Counted from the first letter of the stretch, positions 48,004-57,524 are shown. The stretch: DNA of 64,000 bases from PALSA-612 sp963791225 (GCA_963791225.1 CAWBRV010000003.1:124001-188000), one strand, 5' to 3'. Notes: a model not told the origin generated them from the sequence alone. A program made the numbers and translations.

Positions 48004-50481
48004 TTATTCGGTCGAGTTTGCCTGGTCGGTTGTTACAGGTGGGTTGTCGTTGGTCTCCTGACCGGGCTCCGCGGCGGGCGATTCCGCCGTTACCGCCGTC
48101 TCGGCCGTCGTCGCAGCGGCCTCTCCGCCGCCCCGTTTCTTGCGCCGGCGCCGGCGTCGCGACCGGCGCGGCGGCTTCGGCTCGGGCAGATCCTCGGCCA
48201 GCGCCGCTGCGACCTCCTGGATCGTCCCGATCTCCTCGCGCGCCGCCTCGAGCAGCTTTGTCGCGCGCGGCGTGTAGCCGTCGGCCGAGGCGAGCAGAGC
48301 CGCGGCAACAGGCAGGGGCAACTCGCGGACTGCGACGACGAGCTTGGCCGCGTTCTCCTCGTGCCGGTGGCCGCGCGAGTTGGCGAGCGCGCCGAGCAGC
48401 CGCTTCGCCTCCGGGTACTCGCCGCTCGCCTTGCGGTCGAGCGCCTTGCGCGTGGCGCGTGCGAGCTTCCACGTCCAGCGGGCGAGGATCTGATCGGGAG
48501 CGTCCGGCTTCCCGGCCCCGATCGCCTGCAGCAGCGTCCGCACGCCGGGCTGGCGGTCCTTCTCCCACGTTGGCGCCTGCGTCACGAGGGTGACGAGGTC
48601 GTCGAAGCTCGCCCGGTCGATGCGCATCGAGACACGGTCGGCCAGTGCCATCATGCGCAGCCGCCGGTTCGGGTTCTCGGCGGCGCACGTGAACAGGAAC
48701 TGCTCGAGCGCGGTCTTGCTCGCACGCCCGTCCGTGAGCTTCTGGACGAACGCCTCGCGCTCCTCGAAACGGAGGTTGCGGCCGGCGAGGGTGGCCCAGT
48801 AGCGCTGCTCGTCCTCGTCGAGATAGCGCGGGTCGATTCGCTGCCACTCGCGCGCGATCACGCTCAGCCGCCGCTTGACGTCGGGCGTGACCGGGACGAG
48901 CCACGGCGCCGGCGTCAGCTTCCGACGCGCGCGGCGCTGCATGCGCCGACGCGGCGTCGGGATCACCCTCGCGCCCTCGCGGTAGAAGTCCGCGTCGAGC
49001 AGCGAGTGGAGCGTGACGACGCGCTCCGAGTGGGTCGCGCCCTTGTTCACGAAGTCGACGACGATGCCGGCCTCCTTGCGCGGGTGGATGCGCATGATCC
49101 GGCCGATCCGCTGCTGGTAGACGCGGCGGCTCGCGGTCGGCGCCAGGTGCATGACCACGGTCGCGCGGGGCGAGTTCCAGCCCTCGGCGAGCAGCATGGC
49201 GTTGATCAGGACGTTGATCTCGCCGCGCTCGTAGGCCGCGAGGGTCTCCGCGAGCTGGACGGGCGGCGTGCGGCCGGAGACCGCGACGGCCTTGAGCCCG
49301 GCAGCGCGGAACTCCTGCGCCAGGTTGTAGGCGTGGTCGACGCCGGCGGCGTAGACGATGCCCGGCGTGTCGTTGAACCGGTCGCGGTAAAGGCCGGCGG
49401 AAGCCTGGTTCAGCGCCTGGTGGTCGAGGACCTTGGCCAGCTCCTGCTGGTCGAAGTCGCCGCCGACGATCGGCACCGAGTTGATCGCCGCCACGGGCGG
49501 GACGCGCAGGCAGCGGAGGGAGGCGATCAGGCCGCGCCGCGCCGCGTCCTGCAGAGGCAGGTCGTCGACCGAGGCCGGGAAGACATCCGCGACCTGCTTC
49601 GCGATCAGCTGCTCGGTGGCGGTCATCCCCACGTACAGCGGCTCGGGGAAGCTGCGGATCGCGGCGCTCGTCTTCTCGCCGAGCGCGGTGTGCGCCTCGT
49701 CGCAGATCACGAGCTGGTATGCGTCGCGGCGCAGGTCGCCGACGTGCCGCGCGAACCAGGCATAGGTCTGGATCGTGATCGGGCTCGAGGCCGGGAGCGG
49801 TGTCGAGTCGAGGATCTCGGGGGTGAGCCTGCCGCCGTAGCCCTCGTCGGTCAGCTCCCGCTGGAACTGGTTCACGAGCAGACGGCGGTGCGTGAGGATC
49901 AGGACGCCGATCGAGCGCGCGGCCTCGACGAAGCCGGCGGCGGCGATCGTCTTGCCCGAGGCGGTCGGGTGGCGGAAGCGGAACCGCCGGCTCGCACCGG
50001 GATCGGGTGCGATCTCCTCGATCTCCTGCTCCTCGAGGTCGGCGTCGAGCTCGTCGTCCTCGTCCTCCTCGTCGTCGACGGCGGGCTCGGCGTGGCCGTT
50101 TGGCCCGTTGCCGTTCTCCGGCTCGCGCTGGTTGGCCGCGATCAGCTCGGTCAGCATCCCGGCGAGCGCATCGATCTGATGGCGCCGCAGCTCGGTGCCC
50201 GAGGCGAGATGGGGCGGCTTCTCGCTCAGCACCCGCTCGAGGCCGAGCATGAGCGCGAAGCGGACCCTCCACTCGGGAGTCGGCTCCGTGTGGCCGGCCT
50301 CGATCTCGACGATCGCCTCGTCGAGGGCGCGCCTCCGCGCCGTGCCGGGCATGAGCACGACGACGGGATCCTCTCCCTCATGGAGGAAGGGCTCGCCGGC
50401 CCAGGGCGTAGCTCGGAGCGCCATGGCCTCCAGGCCGTCCGCCCCGGGGGCTTTCGTCGGCTGGTCGATGGTCTTTTGCAT
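48004..50481 (-). CDS. DEAD/DEAH-box helicase family protein
   Basis: About 825 residues from ATG 50481; the frame is open to 50550. SF2 motifs: RRHQIDALAGML (Q-like), HPTASGKTIAAAG (motif I, TASGKT), LVICDEAHTAL (DEAH), VGMTATEQ (motif III), GIVYAAGVDHAYNLA, NVLINAMLLAEGWNSPRATV and QQRIGRIMRIHPRK (motif VI). An acidic insert (DDEEDEDDELDADLEEQEIEE) lies just before motif I and a basic tail (SRRRRRRKKRGGG) near the C-terminus. The C-terminal 350 residues are an uncharacterised helical domain. Partner and substrate, DNA or RNA, are unknown. Confidence 0.83.
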   Translation of the reverse strand: MQKTIDQPTKAPGADGLEAMALRATPWAGEPFLHEGEDPVVVLMPGTARRRALDEAIVEIEAGHTEPTPEWRVRFALMLGLERVLSEKPPHLASGTELRRHQIDALAGMLTELIAANQREPENGNGPNGHAEPAVDDEEDEDDELDADLEEQEIEEIAPDPGASRRFRFRHPTASGKTIAAAGFVEAARSIGVLILTHRRLLVNQFQRELTDEGYGGRLTPEILDSTPLPASSPITIQTYAWFARHVGDLRRDAYQLVICDEAHTALGEKTSAAIRSFPEPLYVGMTATEQLIAKQVADVFPASVDDLPLQDAARRGLIASLRCLRVPPVAAINSVPIVGGDFDQQELAKVLDHQALNQASAGLYRDRFNDTPGIVYAAGVDHAYNLAQEFRAAGLKAVAVSGRTPPVQLAETLAAYERGEINVLINAMLLAEGWNSPRATVVMHLAPTASRRVYQQRIGRIMRIHPRKEAGIVVDFVNKGATHSERVVTLHSLLDADFYREGARVIPTPRRRMQRRARRKLTPAPWLVPVTPDVKRRLSVIAREWQRIDPRYLDEDEQRYWATLAGRNLRFEEREAFVQKLTDGRASKTALEQFLFTCAAENPNRRLRMMALADRVSMRIDRASFDDLVTLVTQAPTWEKDRQPGVRTLLQAIGAGKPDAPDQILARWTWKLARATRKALDRKASGEYPEAKRLLGALANSRGHRHEENAAKLVVAVRELPLPVAAALLASADGYTPRATKLLEAAREEIGTIQEVAAALAEDLPEPKPPRRSRRRRRRKKRGGGEAAATTAETAVTAESPAAEPGQETNDNPPVTTDQANSTE

Positions 50482-50598
50482 GCGCGCAGCATGCGCCGGT
50501 GCTGCTACTTCGAGAAGGTGCGCCCGCGACACTCTGCAGGCGGCGCACATCGAAGCATAACCGATCGCGCGGCGCCCGCCCGGTATCGCGCCGCTCGG

Positions 50599-51186
50599 CT
50601 AGCCGCCCAGGCCGCCGAAGATCGCGAACGGGTTGTGCGGCATCGCCTCGTAGACGACCTCGCCGCCCGCCTCGACCGTTCCGTGGAGCCGCTTCGCGAG
50701 TGCCTGCGCCTCCTCCTCGGTGGTCGCTCCGACGACGAGGTAGCGCCAGCGTCGCGCGACCGGGAGCCCTTCCTGCTCGAGCGAGTCGCCGAGCGCCTCC
50801 GCCTCTTCATGGGACGAGCACTCGACACGGACCTCCCACGGCGCGTATCCCTCCTCGAGCACCTCGTCCTCCCAGGACTCGTCCTTCGGCTCGTCGTCCC
50901 ACCGCCCCTCCTCGGCCAGCCAGTGCTCGATCCTGAACGTGAGCGGCTCGATCGCAGCCTCCTCGAGCTCGGCCTCGACGATCTGCTGCGCCTGCCGTGC
51001 CTGCGAGCGCGAGGCCGCGTAGACGAAGAGCGTGTCCTCGTCGCGCGAGACCGCCAGCTTGTCCGCCTCGAGCTCCTTCGCGAGGTCGCGAGCGCGTGAG
51101 CCGAGACCTCCGCCCAGGCGGCCGAGGAAGCCGCCCGCGTGCTCCTCGGTGAGCTCGATCCGGATCCGCCAGTCGTCGCGCGCCAT
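50599..51186 (-). CDS. Hypothetical protein with two ferredoxin-like alpha-beta repeats
   Basis: 195 residues from ATG 51186. No known family recognised. It has two related halves with similar spacing: AKELEADKLAVSRDEDTLFV and DSLEQEGLPVARRWRYLVVG, each a strand-helix pattern close to SPOR or ACT-like domains, separated by an acidic, tryptophan-rich linker (EEGRWDDEPKDESWEDE). A glycine-rich segment (GGFLGRLGGGLG) is near the N-terminus. No signal peptide. It may be an actinobacterial protein of the helicase neighbourhood. Confidence 0.6.
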   Translation of the reverse strand: MARDDWRIRIELTEEHAGGFLGRLGGGLGSRARDLAKELEADKLAVSRDEDTLFVYAASRSQARQAQQIVEAELEEAAIEPLTFRIEHWLAEEGRWDDEPKDESWEDEVLEEGYAPWEVRVECSSHEEAEALGDSLEQEGLPVARRWRYLVVGATTEEEAQALAKRLHGTVEAGGEVVYEAMPHNPFAIFGGLGG

Positions 51187-51219
51187 CGCAGGCTGCAGGC
51201 TACCGGCGACCCGCCGCCG

Positions 51220-51316
51220 AAGTCACACATCCGGCACATCCGCGTCTCACACGCGTCACGATTTCCGCTTTAGGCTCAAAAACGGGGGCAGAGGGGCCGC
51301 AGGCCCCAGGGGTAAA
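51220..51316 (-). repeat. Dispersed repeat R2, copy 4
   Basis: On the minus strand, 100 nt after the proC stop. On the plus strand it reads GTCACACATCCGGCACATCC, TTTCCGCTTTAGGCTCAAAA, then a GGGGCCGCAGGCCCC hairpin and AGGGGTAAA. The hairpin matches copies 1 and 2; the TTTC-CGC-TA-CTC block is shared by all five. It is the most degenerate copy. The gap 51187-51415 contains no gene that I can support. Confidence 0.55.
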
Positions 51317-51415
51317 GCAAGATCACATCAGCATCGCTTGCGCGACCAGGACGTTCTCTGGCTCGCAGGGCATATGCCGGTCGGCACGCCGATCAGCATC
51401 ATTCACTGAGCGACG

Positions 51416-52222
51416 CTAGTCGTGCCCTGAGGCGAGCTCCCGCGAGCGCTCCATCGCCGCCTGGATCGCGTTCAGGAACGCCGCCCGCACGCCGGCCTGC
51501 TCGAGCTCGTGGATCGCGCGGATCGTCGTGCCGCCGGGCGACGTGACCGCCTCCCGGAGCTCGACCGGGTGCATGTTCTCGTCCCGAAGCAGCACGGCCG
51601 TGCCCAGCATCGTCTGGACGACGAGCTGTGTCGAGATCTCCCGCGAGAGGCCGAGCAGGATGCCCGCCTCGATCATTGCCTCGGCCAGCAGCGCGAAGTA
51701 GGCCGGGCCGGAACCGGACACGGCCGTGACCGCATCCATGTACGGCTCGGCGACGCGGACGACCCGGCCGAGATGCGCCAGCACCTCTTCGGCGGCCGCG
51801 ACGTTCTGCTCCGATGCATGAGCGCCCGCACAGAGGCCCGTGATGCCCTCGTGCACGGTCGCCGGCGCGTTCGGCATCGCCCGCACGACCGGAACCTCGG
51901 GGCCGAGACGACGCTCGATGAACGCCGTCGGGATCGCCGCGGCCACCGACAGCACCGTCTGGTCCTTCTTGATCGCTCCGCGCACGCTGTCGAGGAGCTC
52001 GTCGAAGTCCTGTGGCTTCACCGCCAGGACGACGAGGCCCGCGCCCGCGACGGCATCCGCGTTCGAGAGCGTCGTTTCGACGCCGTGGCGCTCCTTCAGC
52101 TCCGCGGCGCGCTCAGCACGGCGGGCCGTGGCGACGATGTCGGTCGAGCCGGAGCTGAGCAGACCGGCGAGCAGCGACTCGCCGATCTTCCCGCAGCCGA
52201 GGATGGCGACACGGCCGTTCAC
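51416..52222 (-). CDS. proC: Pyrroline-5-carboxylate reductase
   Basis: 268 residues from GTG 52222. VAILGCGKIGESLLAGLLSSG is the NADPH-binding loop; VVLAVKPQDFDELL, VVRAMPNAPATVHEGITGL and AVSGSGPAYFALLAEAMIEAG are characteristic of ProC, with LLRDENMHPVELREAVTSPGG at the C-terminus. It performs the last step in proline synthesis. It is encoded 9 nt after the AlkA-like gene on the same strand and is the last gene before R2 copy 4. Confidence 0.94.
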   Translation of the reverse strand: MNGRVAILGCGKIGESLLAGLLSSGSTDIVATARRAERAAELKERHGVETTLSNADAVAGAGLVVLAVKPQDFDELLDSVRGAIKKDQTVLSVAAAIPTAFIERRLGPEVPVVRAMPNAPATVHEGITGLCAGAHASEQNVAAAEEVLAHLGRVVRVAEPYMDAVTAVSGSGPAYFALLAEAMIEAGILLGLSREISTQLVVQTMLGTAVLLRDENMHPVELREAVTSPGGTTIRAIHELEQAGVRAAFLNAIQAAMERSRELASGHD

Positions 52223-52231
52223 GCTCTGAGT

Positions 52232-53092
52232 CTAGGCTGCTCGCCGCTCGGCCGGGCTGACCGGGAGCAGGCCTCGCGCCCAGGCGGAGAGCATGTAGAC
52301 GCCTGCGAGCCCGGCCCACTCGCCGTACGGCGCGAGCAGCTCCTCGGTCTCCCAGCCCTCGACACGACGGCCGCGCATCACCGACAGGAGTTTGATCAGT
52401 CCCAGGTCGCCGACGAGGCCGAGGTCGTAGCGGCCGAGGCCCTCGAGTGCGACGACGCCCACCGACCAGGGGCCGAGTCCACGCTCACGGCCGAGCCGAG
52501 CGGCCACCGTCGCGGCCGGCAGCTCGCGGAGCCGGTCGAGGTCGAGCGCGCCGCAGACCCGGACGAGCGTCGCGCCGCGGCGGGCGTGGAGGCCGAGCCG
52601 GCGCAGCTCGGCCGGCGAGACCCTGCACAGCGCCGCGGCGGTCGGCGGGGCGTGGAACGCGCCGTGCGCCGGCATCACCGTGCGGACGACTGCCCGTTCG
52701 ATCGCCCGTGCCCGCCTCGACTCGATCAGCTGGCCGCACAACGCTCGCAGCAGGGCGTGCGCCACGGTCGGGACGCGAACCTGGCGGAGACCCGCGAGCC
52801 GTCGCGTCGCCGGGCCGAGCATCGGATCGTCGCGGAAGCGGCGCAGGAATTCGCTGTGGTCGTCGTCGAGCGCGAGCGAGAAGCGCAGCCGCTCGACCGC
52901 CTCCTCGCTGTCCGCGACGAGGCGGAGCGAGCCGTCGGGATGTTGCCGGGCGGCGCCCCGCTCGACGCGGTCGCCGACCTGTAGGAGCCCGTCGAAGATG
53001 CCGTCGCGGAAACGGCGCGTCGCGTCACCCGCATGTCGTGCCGTCAGCGCGAGCGAGTACGGGCCGCGGGGCCGCACGACGACGTCGACCAT
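52232..53092 (-). CDS. AlkA-like DNA glycosylase
   Basis: 286 residues from ATG 53092. An N-terminal TBP-like part (about 1-100) is followed by a helix-hairpin-helix domain: ALCGQLIESRRARAIERAVVR, SPAELRRLGLHARRGATLVRV and RLGRERGLGPWSVGVVALEGLGRYDLGLVGDLGL with the catalytic Asp. It resembles AlkA and Ogg-type enzymes that remove alkylated bases. The window thus holds three glycosylases (mug, tag, this one). The Asp is inferred from alignment with AlkA Asp238. Confidence 0.83.
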   Translation of the reverse strand: MVDVVVRPRGPYSLALTARHAGDATRRFRDGIFDGLLQVGDRVERGAARQHPDGSLRLVADSEEAVERLRFSLALDDDHSEFLRRFRDDPMLGPATRRLAGLRQVRVPTVAHALLRALCGQLIESRRARAIERAVVRTVMPAHGAFHAPPTAAALCRVSPAELRRLGLHARRGATLVRVCGALDLDRLRELPAATVAARLGRERGLGPWSVGVVALEGLGRYDLGLVGDLGLIKLLSVMRGRRVEGWETEELLAPYGEWAGLAGVYMLSAWARGLLPVSPAERRAA

Positions 53093-53154
53093 TTCCGAAC
53101 CCTAAAGATTTCCTTCGGATGGCCCCGTTACGCTCTGCGGGCGTGGGCGAGGGG

Positions 53155-53832
53155 ATGCGGACCACCTGGGACGCCGCCGCGGCCTCCGACCGCGTCGAGC
53201 ACTACGTCGGCGATCCCGCGACGGCCAGGCAGGAGCTCGACTCGCTCTTCTCCCGGCTCGGCGACGACCCACGTGGCGGCACCTGCGTCGAGGTCGGGTG
53301 CGGCTTCGGGCGGATGACCGGCTTCCTCGCAGAGCGATTCGACCACGTCGTCGCGCTCGACGTCTCGCCGTTGATGCTCGAGCACGCCCGGCAGCAGGTG
53401 ACAGCGGACAACGTGACGTTCCTGCCCGTGTCGGGCACGAGCCTCGAGCCGGTCGAGCGCGAGAGCGCGGACGTCGCCGTCTGCTACCTCGTCCTCCAGC
53501 ACCTCCCTTCCCGGGACGCAGTCGCGACCTACCTGCGCGAGTTCGCGCGCGTGCTCACGCCCCCGGGTCGTGCGTTCGTGCAGCTGCCCGTACTCGGCCC
53601 CGGCCTGCGCCCCCGCGCGTGGCGAGCAGGCAGGGCGGCGGCCCTCCCGCTCGCGACACGTGTCCGCCGGGCGATCGCCGGGCGGGCCGAGTACCGCGGC
53701 TTCCGCCTCACCGGCCCGGAGCTGGACGAGGCCCTCGCCGCCGCTGGGCTCCGCGTGACGGCGCGTGACGAGAGCCCCGACTCGCCGTACCGCTACGCCC
53801 GCGAAGTCTTCCTCCGACTCGAGCGGGCGTAG
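53155..53832 (+). CDS. SAM-dependent methyltransferase
   Basis: About 225 residues from ATG 53155; GTG 53143 and ATG 53119 are in-frame alternatives. The class I motif VEVGCGFGRMTGFLAERFDHVVALD binds SAM, with ADVAVCYLVLQHL and FARVLTPPGRAFVQLP further on. The start WDAAAASDRVEHYVG is typical of the sugar- or small-molecule-methylating group. The end overlaps the O-antigen-ligase-like gene by one base (TAGTG). A cell-surface polysaccharide role is possible from the neighbour. Confidence 0.85.
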   Translation: MRTTWDAAAASDRVEHYVGDPATARQELDSLFSRLGDDPRGGTCVEVGCGFGRMTGFLAERFDHVVALDVSPLMLEHARQQVTADNVTFLPVSGTSLEPVERESADVAVCYLVLQHLPSRDAVATYLREFARVLTPPGRAFVQLPVLGPGLRPRAWRAGRAAALPLATRVRRAIAGRAEYRGFRLTGPELDEALAAAGLRVTARDESPDSPYRYAREVFLRLERA

Positions 53833-55265
53833 TGGCGGACGCGTTCGATCTCGCAGTCTTCGCGGTCGCGATCGGCGTGGCGGCGATCGCCGTCTGGCGG
53901 CGTCCCCTGGTCGCGCTCTACCTCTTCGTCGTCGGGCTCGCGGCACACAACCTCGTCATGTCGCTCCTCTGGGGCGCGGGCGTGCGCGGGGCGTCCCTCG
54001 AGCTGATCTCGGCGTGGAAGGAGATCCTGCTCGCCGTCGCCGTGGCGAGCGTCGCGCTCCCGGCCGTCCGCGCCCGACGCCTGCCGTTCCGGCCCGGACC
54101 GATCGACGCGCTCGCGCTCGCCTTCGCCGTGCTCGTGCTCGTCTACGCCGTGATCCCGCAGAGCGCGCTCGACGGAGGCGCCGGACACAGCGCCGTCCTG
54201 CACGCGATCCGGCACGACCTCGTCCCGGTCGTCGCGTTCTTCCTCGGCCGCGCAGTCGGCGTGACGGGCGCGCAGATCCGGTCGGTCGCCTGGACGATCC
54301 TCGGCACGGGCGCGGCCGTCGCCGGATTCGGCCTGGTCGAGGAGTACACGGTCGGCGTGGGGTGGTGGCACCGTTCGGGAGCCGTCGGCTACTTCCGCCA
54401 CCAGCTCGGCTTCGACTACCGCGGGCCGGGCGGCATGCCCGAGAACTTCGCCTTCAACACCGGCAACAACCACCTCTTCCGGCGCCTGATCTCGACGTTC
54501 GTCAGCCCGCTCGCCGCCGCCTACATGCTCGTGGTCTCGCTGCTCGTCGCGCCGCTCCGGCGCCTCGCGCTGCCGCTCGCCGCCCTCGTCTACGCCGGGC
54601 TCGTGTTCACGATCTCCCGCTCGGCGCTCATGGGCCTCGTGGCCGGTCTGGTCGTGCTGGCGATCGCGCGTCGCGAGCTCTGGCCGCTCGCGGCCGCGGT
54701 CGTCGTGATCGGCGTCGGGATCGGCTTCGACCGCGTGTATACGCACGTCGCCCCGACCACGCACTTCCTCCCGGCCGAGCTCAAGCAGCAGGAGGCGAAC
54801 GCCCACAGGCACCCCGGCGCGAAGAACCAACTCTTCAACTTCAACGAGCCGTCCTGGCGAAGTCACCTGTCCAGCCTCCGCCACGGGCTCGGGACGGTCG
54901 TCCACCACCCGCAGGGGTACGGGCTCGGGAACGCCGGCGCGACGGCGGAGCGCTTCGGGGTCGAGCTGAAGGCGGGCGAGTCGAACTACACCGAGATCGG
55001 CGTCGAGACCGGTCTCCTCGGAATGATCCTCTTCGTCGCCTGGAACCTGGCACTTCTCGCCGGGCTCGTCCGGCGCGCCTGGTCGGAGGCGCCCGGCGAC
55101 CTCCGCGACGGCGCCGCGGGCGTGGCGGCAGCGCTCGCCGCCGTGCTCCTGATCGCTGTGCAGACAGACGCCTACGGCATCCCTTGGCTCGGCTACTGCC
55201 TCTGGTGGCTGTGTGGCTCGCTGACGGCGGCGTCCTTCCGCTCGACGAGCAGCGTCAGTCCCTGA
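53832..55265 (+). CDS. O-antigen ligase/polymerase-like membrane protein (Wzy_C)
   Basis: 477 residues from GTG 53832. About 12 hydrophobic helices with a large loop after FDRVYTHVAPTTHFLPAELK, containing the family pattern HGLGTVVHHPQGYGLGNAG and FGVELKAGESNYTEIGVETGLLG, with the catalytic-type Arg and His of Wzy/WaaL. It likely polymerises or ligates a polysaccharide chain outside the membrane. No other sugar biosynthesis gene is nearby. The last 73 nt overlap the convergent NfeD-like gene. Confidence 0.85.
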   Translation: MADAFDLAVFAVAIGVAAIAVWRRPLVALYLFVVGLAAHNLVMSLLWGAGVRGASLELISAWKEILLAVAVASVALPAVRARRLPFRPGPIDALALAFAVLVLVYAVIPQSALDGGAGHSAVLHAIRHDLVPVVAFFLGRAVGVTGAQIRSVAWTILGTGAAVAGFGLVEEYTVGVGWWHRSGAVGYFRHQLGFDYRGPGGMPENFAFNTGNNHLFRRLISTFVSPLAAAYMLVVSLLVAPLRRLALPLAALVYAGLVFTISRSALMGLVAGLVVLAIARRELWPLAAAVVVIGVGIGFDRVYTHVAPTTHFLPAELKQQEANAHRHPGAKNQLFNFNEPSWRSHLSSLRHGLGTVVHHPQGYGLGNAGATAERFGVELKAGESNYTEIGVETGLLGMILFVAWNLALLAGLVRRAWSEAPGDLRDGAAGVAAALAAVLLIAVQTDAYGIPWLGYCLWWLCGSLTAASFRSTSSVSP

Positions 55266-55552
55266 AGGCCGCGGACGACCGCGGTCTCCCCGACCTCGGC
55301 GCCGCCCTCGCAGCGAGCGTTCCAGATCTCGCCGCGAATCGCCGCCTTTCCGTACGGGCTGCAGCGCTCGACGATCCTCGCCTCGACGCCGAGGAGCGCC
55401 TCGGCCCCCACCTGAGCCCTGCGCCGTTGCGACCACCAGATCCCGCCGGCCGTCTGCGCGACCTCGTAGACGGCGGCACAGCCGACCGCGACCACACCCC
55501 AGGGCGAGGGAAGGACGAAGATCGCGAGCACGATCGCGATCACGAGGCTCAT
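55193..55552 (-). CDS. NfeD-like membrane protein
   Basis: 119 residues from ATG 55552. Two hydrophobic stretches (MSLVIAIVLAIFVL, WGVVAVGCAAVYEVAQTAGG) precede a basic loop and a C-terminal OB-fold-like domain (GVEARIVERCSPYGKAAIRG, EIWNARCE, ETAVVRGLQGLTLLVER). NfeD proteins accompany flotillin-like membrane proteins and the short types stand alone. It overlaps the 3' end of the Wzy-like gene by 73 nt, long for convergent genes. Confidence 0.72.
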   Translation of the reverse strand: MSLVIAIVLAIFVLPSPWGVVAVGCAAVYEVAQTAGGIWWSQRRRAQVGAEALLGVEARIVERCSPYGKAAIRGEIWNARCEGGAEVGETAVVRGLQGLTLLVERKDAAVSEPHSHQRQ

Positions 55553-55597
55553 GGTTGTCAGGCTCCCCGCGACATTCGCTATACCTAACCGGACAGG

Positions 55598-57439
55598 ATG
55601 GCGAAGAGCGTCCAGCAGGTCGAACAGGTCACGATCCGTTTCGCGGGCGACTCCGGCGACGGCATGCAGCTGACCGGGAGTCGTTTCACCAGCGAGACGG
55701 CAGTGTTCGGAAACGACCTGTCGACGCTGCCCGACTTCCCCGCGGAGATCCGCGCGCCCGCCGGATCGCTTCCGGGCGTGTCCGGGTTCCAGATCCACTT
55801 CGCCGACCACGACATCCTCACGCCGGGCGACCAGCCGGATGTGCTCGTGGCGATGAACCCCGCGGCGCTGAAGACGAATCTGAAGGATCTGCGCACGGGC
55901 GGTGCGCTGATCCTGAACCGCGACGCGTTCAGCGAGAAGAACCTGCAGAAGGCGGGCTATGCGTCGAACCCGCTCGAGGACGGGTCGCTCGAGGACTACA
56001 AGGTGCACGCGCTCCCGCTCACGAGCATGACGGTCGAGGCGCTCAAGGGCATCGAGGGCGTGACGTCGCGCGAGGCGGAGCGGTCGAAGAACTTCTTCGC
56101 GCTCGGCCTGATGTCGTGGCTGTACGGCCGCCCGGTCGAGTCGACGCTCGACTACATCCAGGTGAAGTTCGGCAAGCGGCCCGAGCTCGCCGAGGCGAAC
56201 TCGCGCGCGTTCAGGGCGGGCGTGAACTACGGCGAGACGAGCGAGGACTTCGTCGTCTCGTACGAGGTCAAGCCCGCGAAGATGCCGCCCGGCCTCTACC
56301 GGCAGATCACGGGCAACCAGGCGCTCTCACTCGGCCTCGTCGCGGCCAGCGTGCAGAGCAAGCTGCCGTTGTACCTGGGCGCCTACCCGATCACGCCGGC
56401 CTCGGCGATCCTCGAGGAGCTCGCGCGGTACAAGCAGTTCGGCATCCGCACCTTCCAGGCCGAGGACGAGATCGCCGCAGCCGGCGCCGCCCTCGGCGCG
56501 GCGTTCGGCGGCGCGCTCGGTGTCTGCACGTCGGCCGGCCCCGGCATCGCCCTGAAGGCGGAGACGGTCGGGCTCGGCATCATGCTCGAGCTCCCGCTCG
56601 TCGTCATCGACGTGCAGCGGGCCGGGCCGTCGACGGGGATGCCGACGAAGCCCGAGCAGGCCGACCTCCTGATGGTGCTGTTCGGCCGCAACTCCGAGTC
56701 GCCGGCGCCGGTGCTCGCCGCGTCCACTCCGGGCGGCTGCTTCGAGATGGCGATCGAGGCCGTGCGGATCGCCGTCAAGTACCGGACGCCCGTGTACCTG
56801 CTCTCGGACGCCTATCTCGCGAACGGGTCCGAGCCGTGGCTGGTCCCCGATGCCGCCAAGCTCCCCGACATGACGGTGGAGTTCGCGAGCGGCCCCAACG
56901 CTGGCGACGAGTTCCATCCCTACCTCCGCGACCCGGAGACGCTGGCGCGGCCGTGGGCGATCCCCGGCACACCCGGGCTCGAGCACCGCATCGGCGGGCT
57001 CGAGAAGGAGGACGTGACCGGAAACGTCTCGTACGACCCGGACAACCACGACGCCATGGTCAGGCTGCGGGCGCAGAAGGTGGCCGGCATCGCGGCCGAC
57101 ATCCCGGAGCTCGAGGTCGACGACCCCTCCGGCGACGCGCGCCTGCTCGTCCTCGGCTGGGGCGGCACCTACGGGCCGATCGCGGCCGCCGCCCGCCGCG
57201 TGCGCAGCCAGGGCCGTTCGGTTGCCCACGCGCACCTGCACTACCTCAACCCGTTCCCGAGGAACACCGGCGAGGTGCTGTCCCGCTACGAGCGCGTGCT
57301 CGTGCCGGAGATGAACCTCGGGCAGTTGCTCAAGCTGATCCGGGCGGAGTTCCTCGTCGATGCGGTGGGCTACAACCGCGTCCGCGGCGTGCCGTTCCGG
57401 CCGAGCGAGCTCGCGGACGCGATCGAGGCGATGCTCTAG
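55598..57439 (+). CDS. korA: 2-oxoacid:ferredoxin oxidoreductase, alpha subunit (fused gamma-alpha)
   Basis: 613 residues from ATG 55598. An N-terminal gamma domain (VTIRFAGDSGDGMQLTGS to about 190) is fused to the alpha part with GAYPITPASAILEELARYK, TFQAEDEIAAAGAALGAAFGG and VTSAGPGI-type CTSAGPGIALKAE, then QRAGPSTGMPTKPEQADL. Usual length is 560-620. With KorB it decarboxylates 2-oxoglutarate or another 2-oxoacid to acyl-CoA, passing electrons to ferredoxin. It is common in actinobacteria as a CoA-dependent alternative to the dehydrogenase complex. Confidence 0.93.
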   Translation: MAKSVQQVEQVTIRFAGDSGDGMQLTGSRFTSETAVFGNDLSTLPDFPAEIRAPAGSLPGVSGFQIHFADHDILTPGDQPDVLVAMNPAALKTNLKDLRTGGALILNRDAFSEKNLQKAGYASNPLEDGSLEDYKVHALPLTSMTVEALKGIEGVTSREAERSKNFFALGLMSWLYGRPVESTLDYIQVKFGKRPELAEANSRAFRAGVNYGETSEDFVVSYEVKPAKMPPGLYRQITGNQALSLGLVAASVQSKLPLYLGAYPITPASAILEELARYKQFGIRTFQAEDEIAAAGAALGAAFGGALGVCTSAGPGIALKAETVGLGIMLELPLVVIDVQRAGPSTGMPTKPEQADLLMVLFGRNSESPAPVLAASTPGGCFEMAIEAVRIAVKYRTPVYLLSDAYLANGSEPWLVPDAAKLPDMTVEFASGPNAGDEFHPYLRDPETLARPWAIPGTPGLEHRIGGLEKEDVTGNVSYDPDNHDAMVRLRAQKVAGIAADIPELEVDDPSGDARLLVLGWGGTYGPIAAAARRVRSQGRSVAHAHLHYLNPFPRNTGEVLSRYERVLVPEMNLGQLLKLIRAEFLVDAVGYNRVRGVPFRPSELADAIEAML

Positions 57440-57524
57440 TGCATCGAGGCGATGCTGTGACCGTAGGCTCGACGGAGGTCACCAATGAGCGAAGGAGCCG
57501 GCTTGGCCGGCGCTGGAGCGGGGC

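Noticed and set aside
47770..51099. A 1109-codon plus-strand open frame opposite the helicase
   Set aside because: It is antisense to the DEAH helicase and dipZ, with no recognisable domain and repetitive composition; the minus-strand genes have full motifs.
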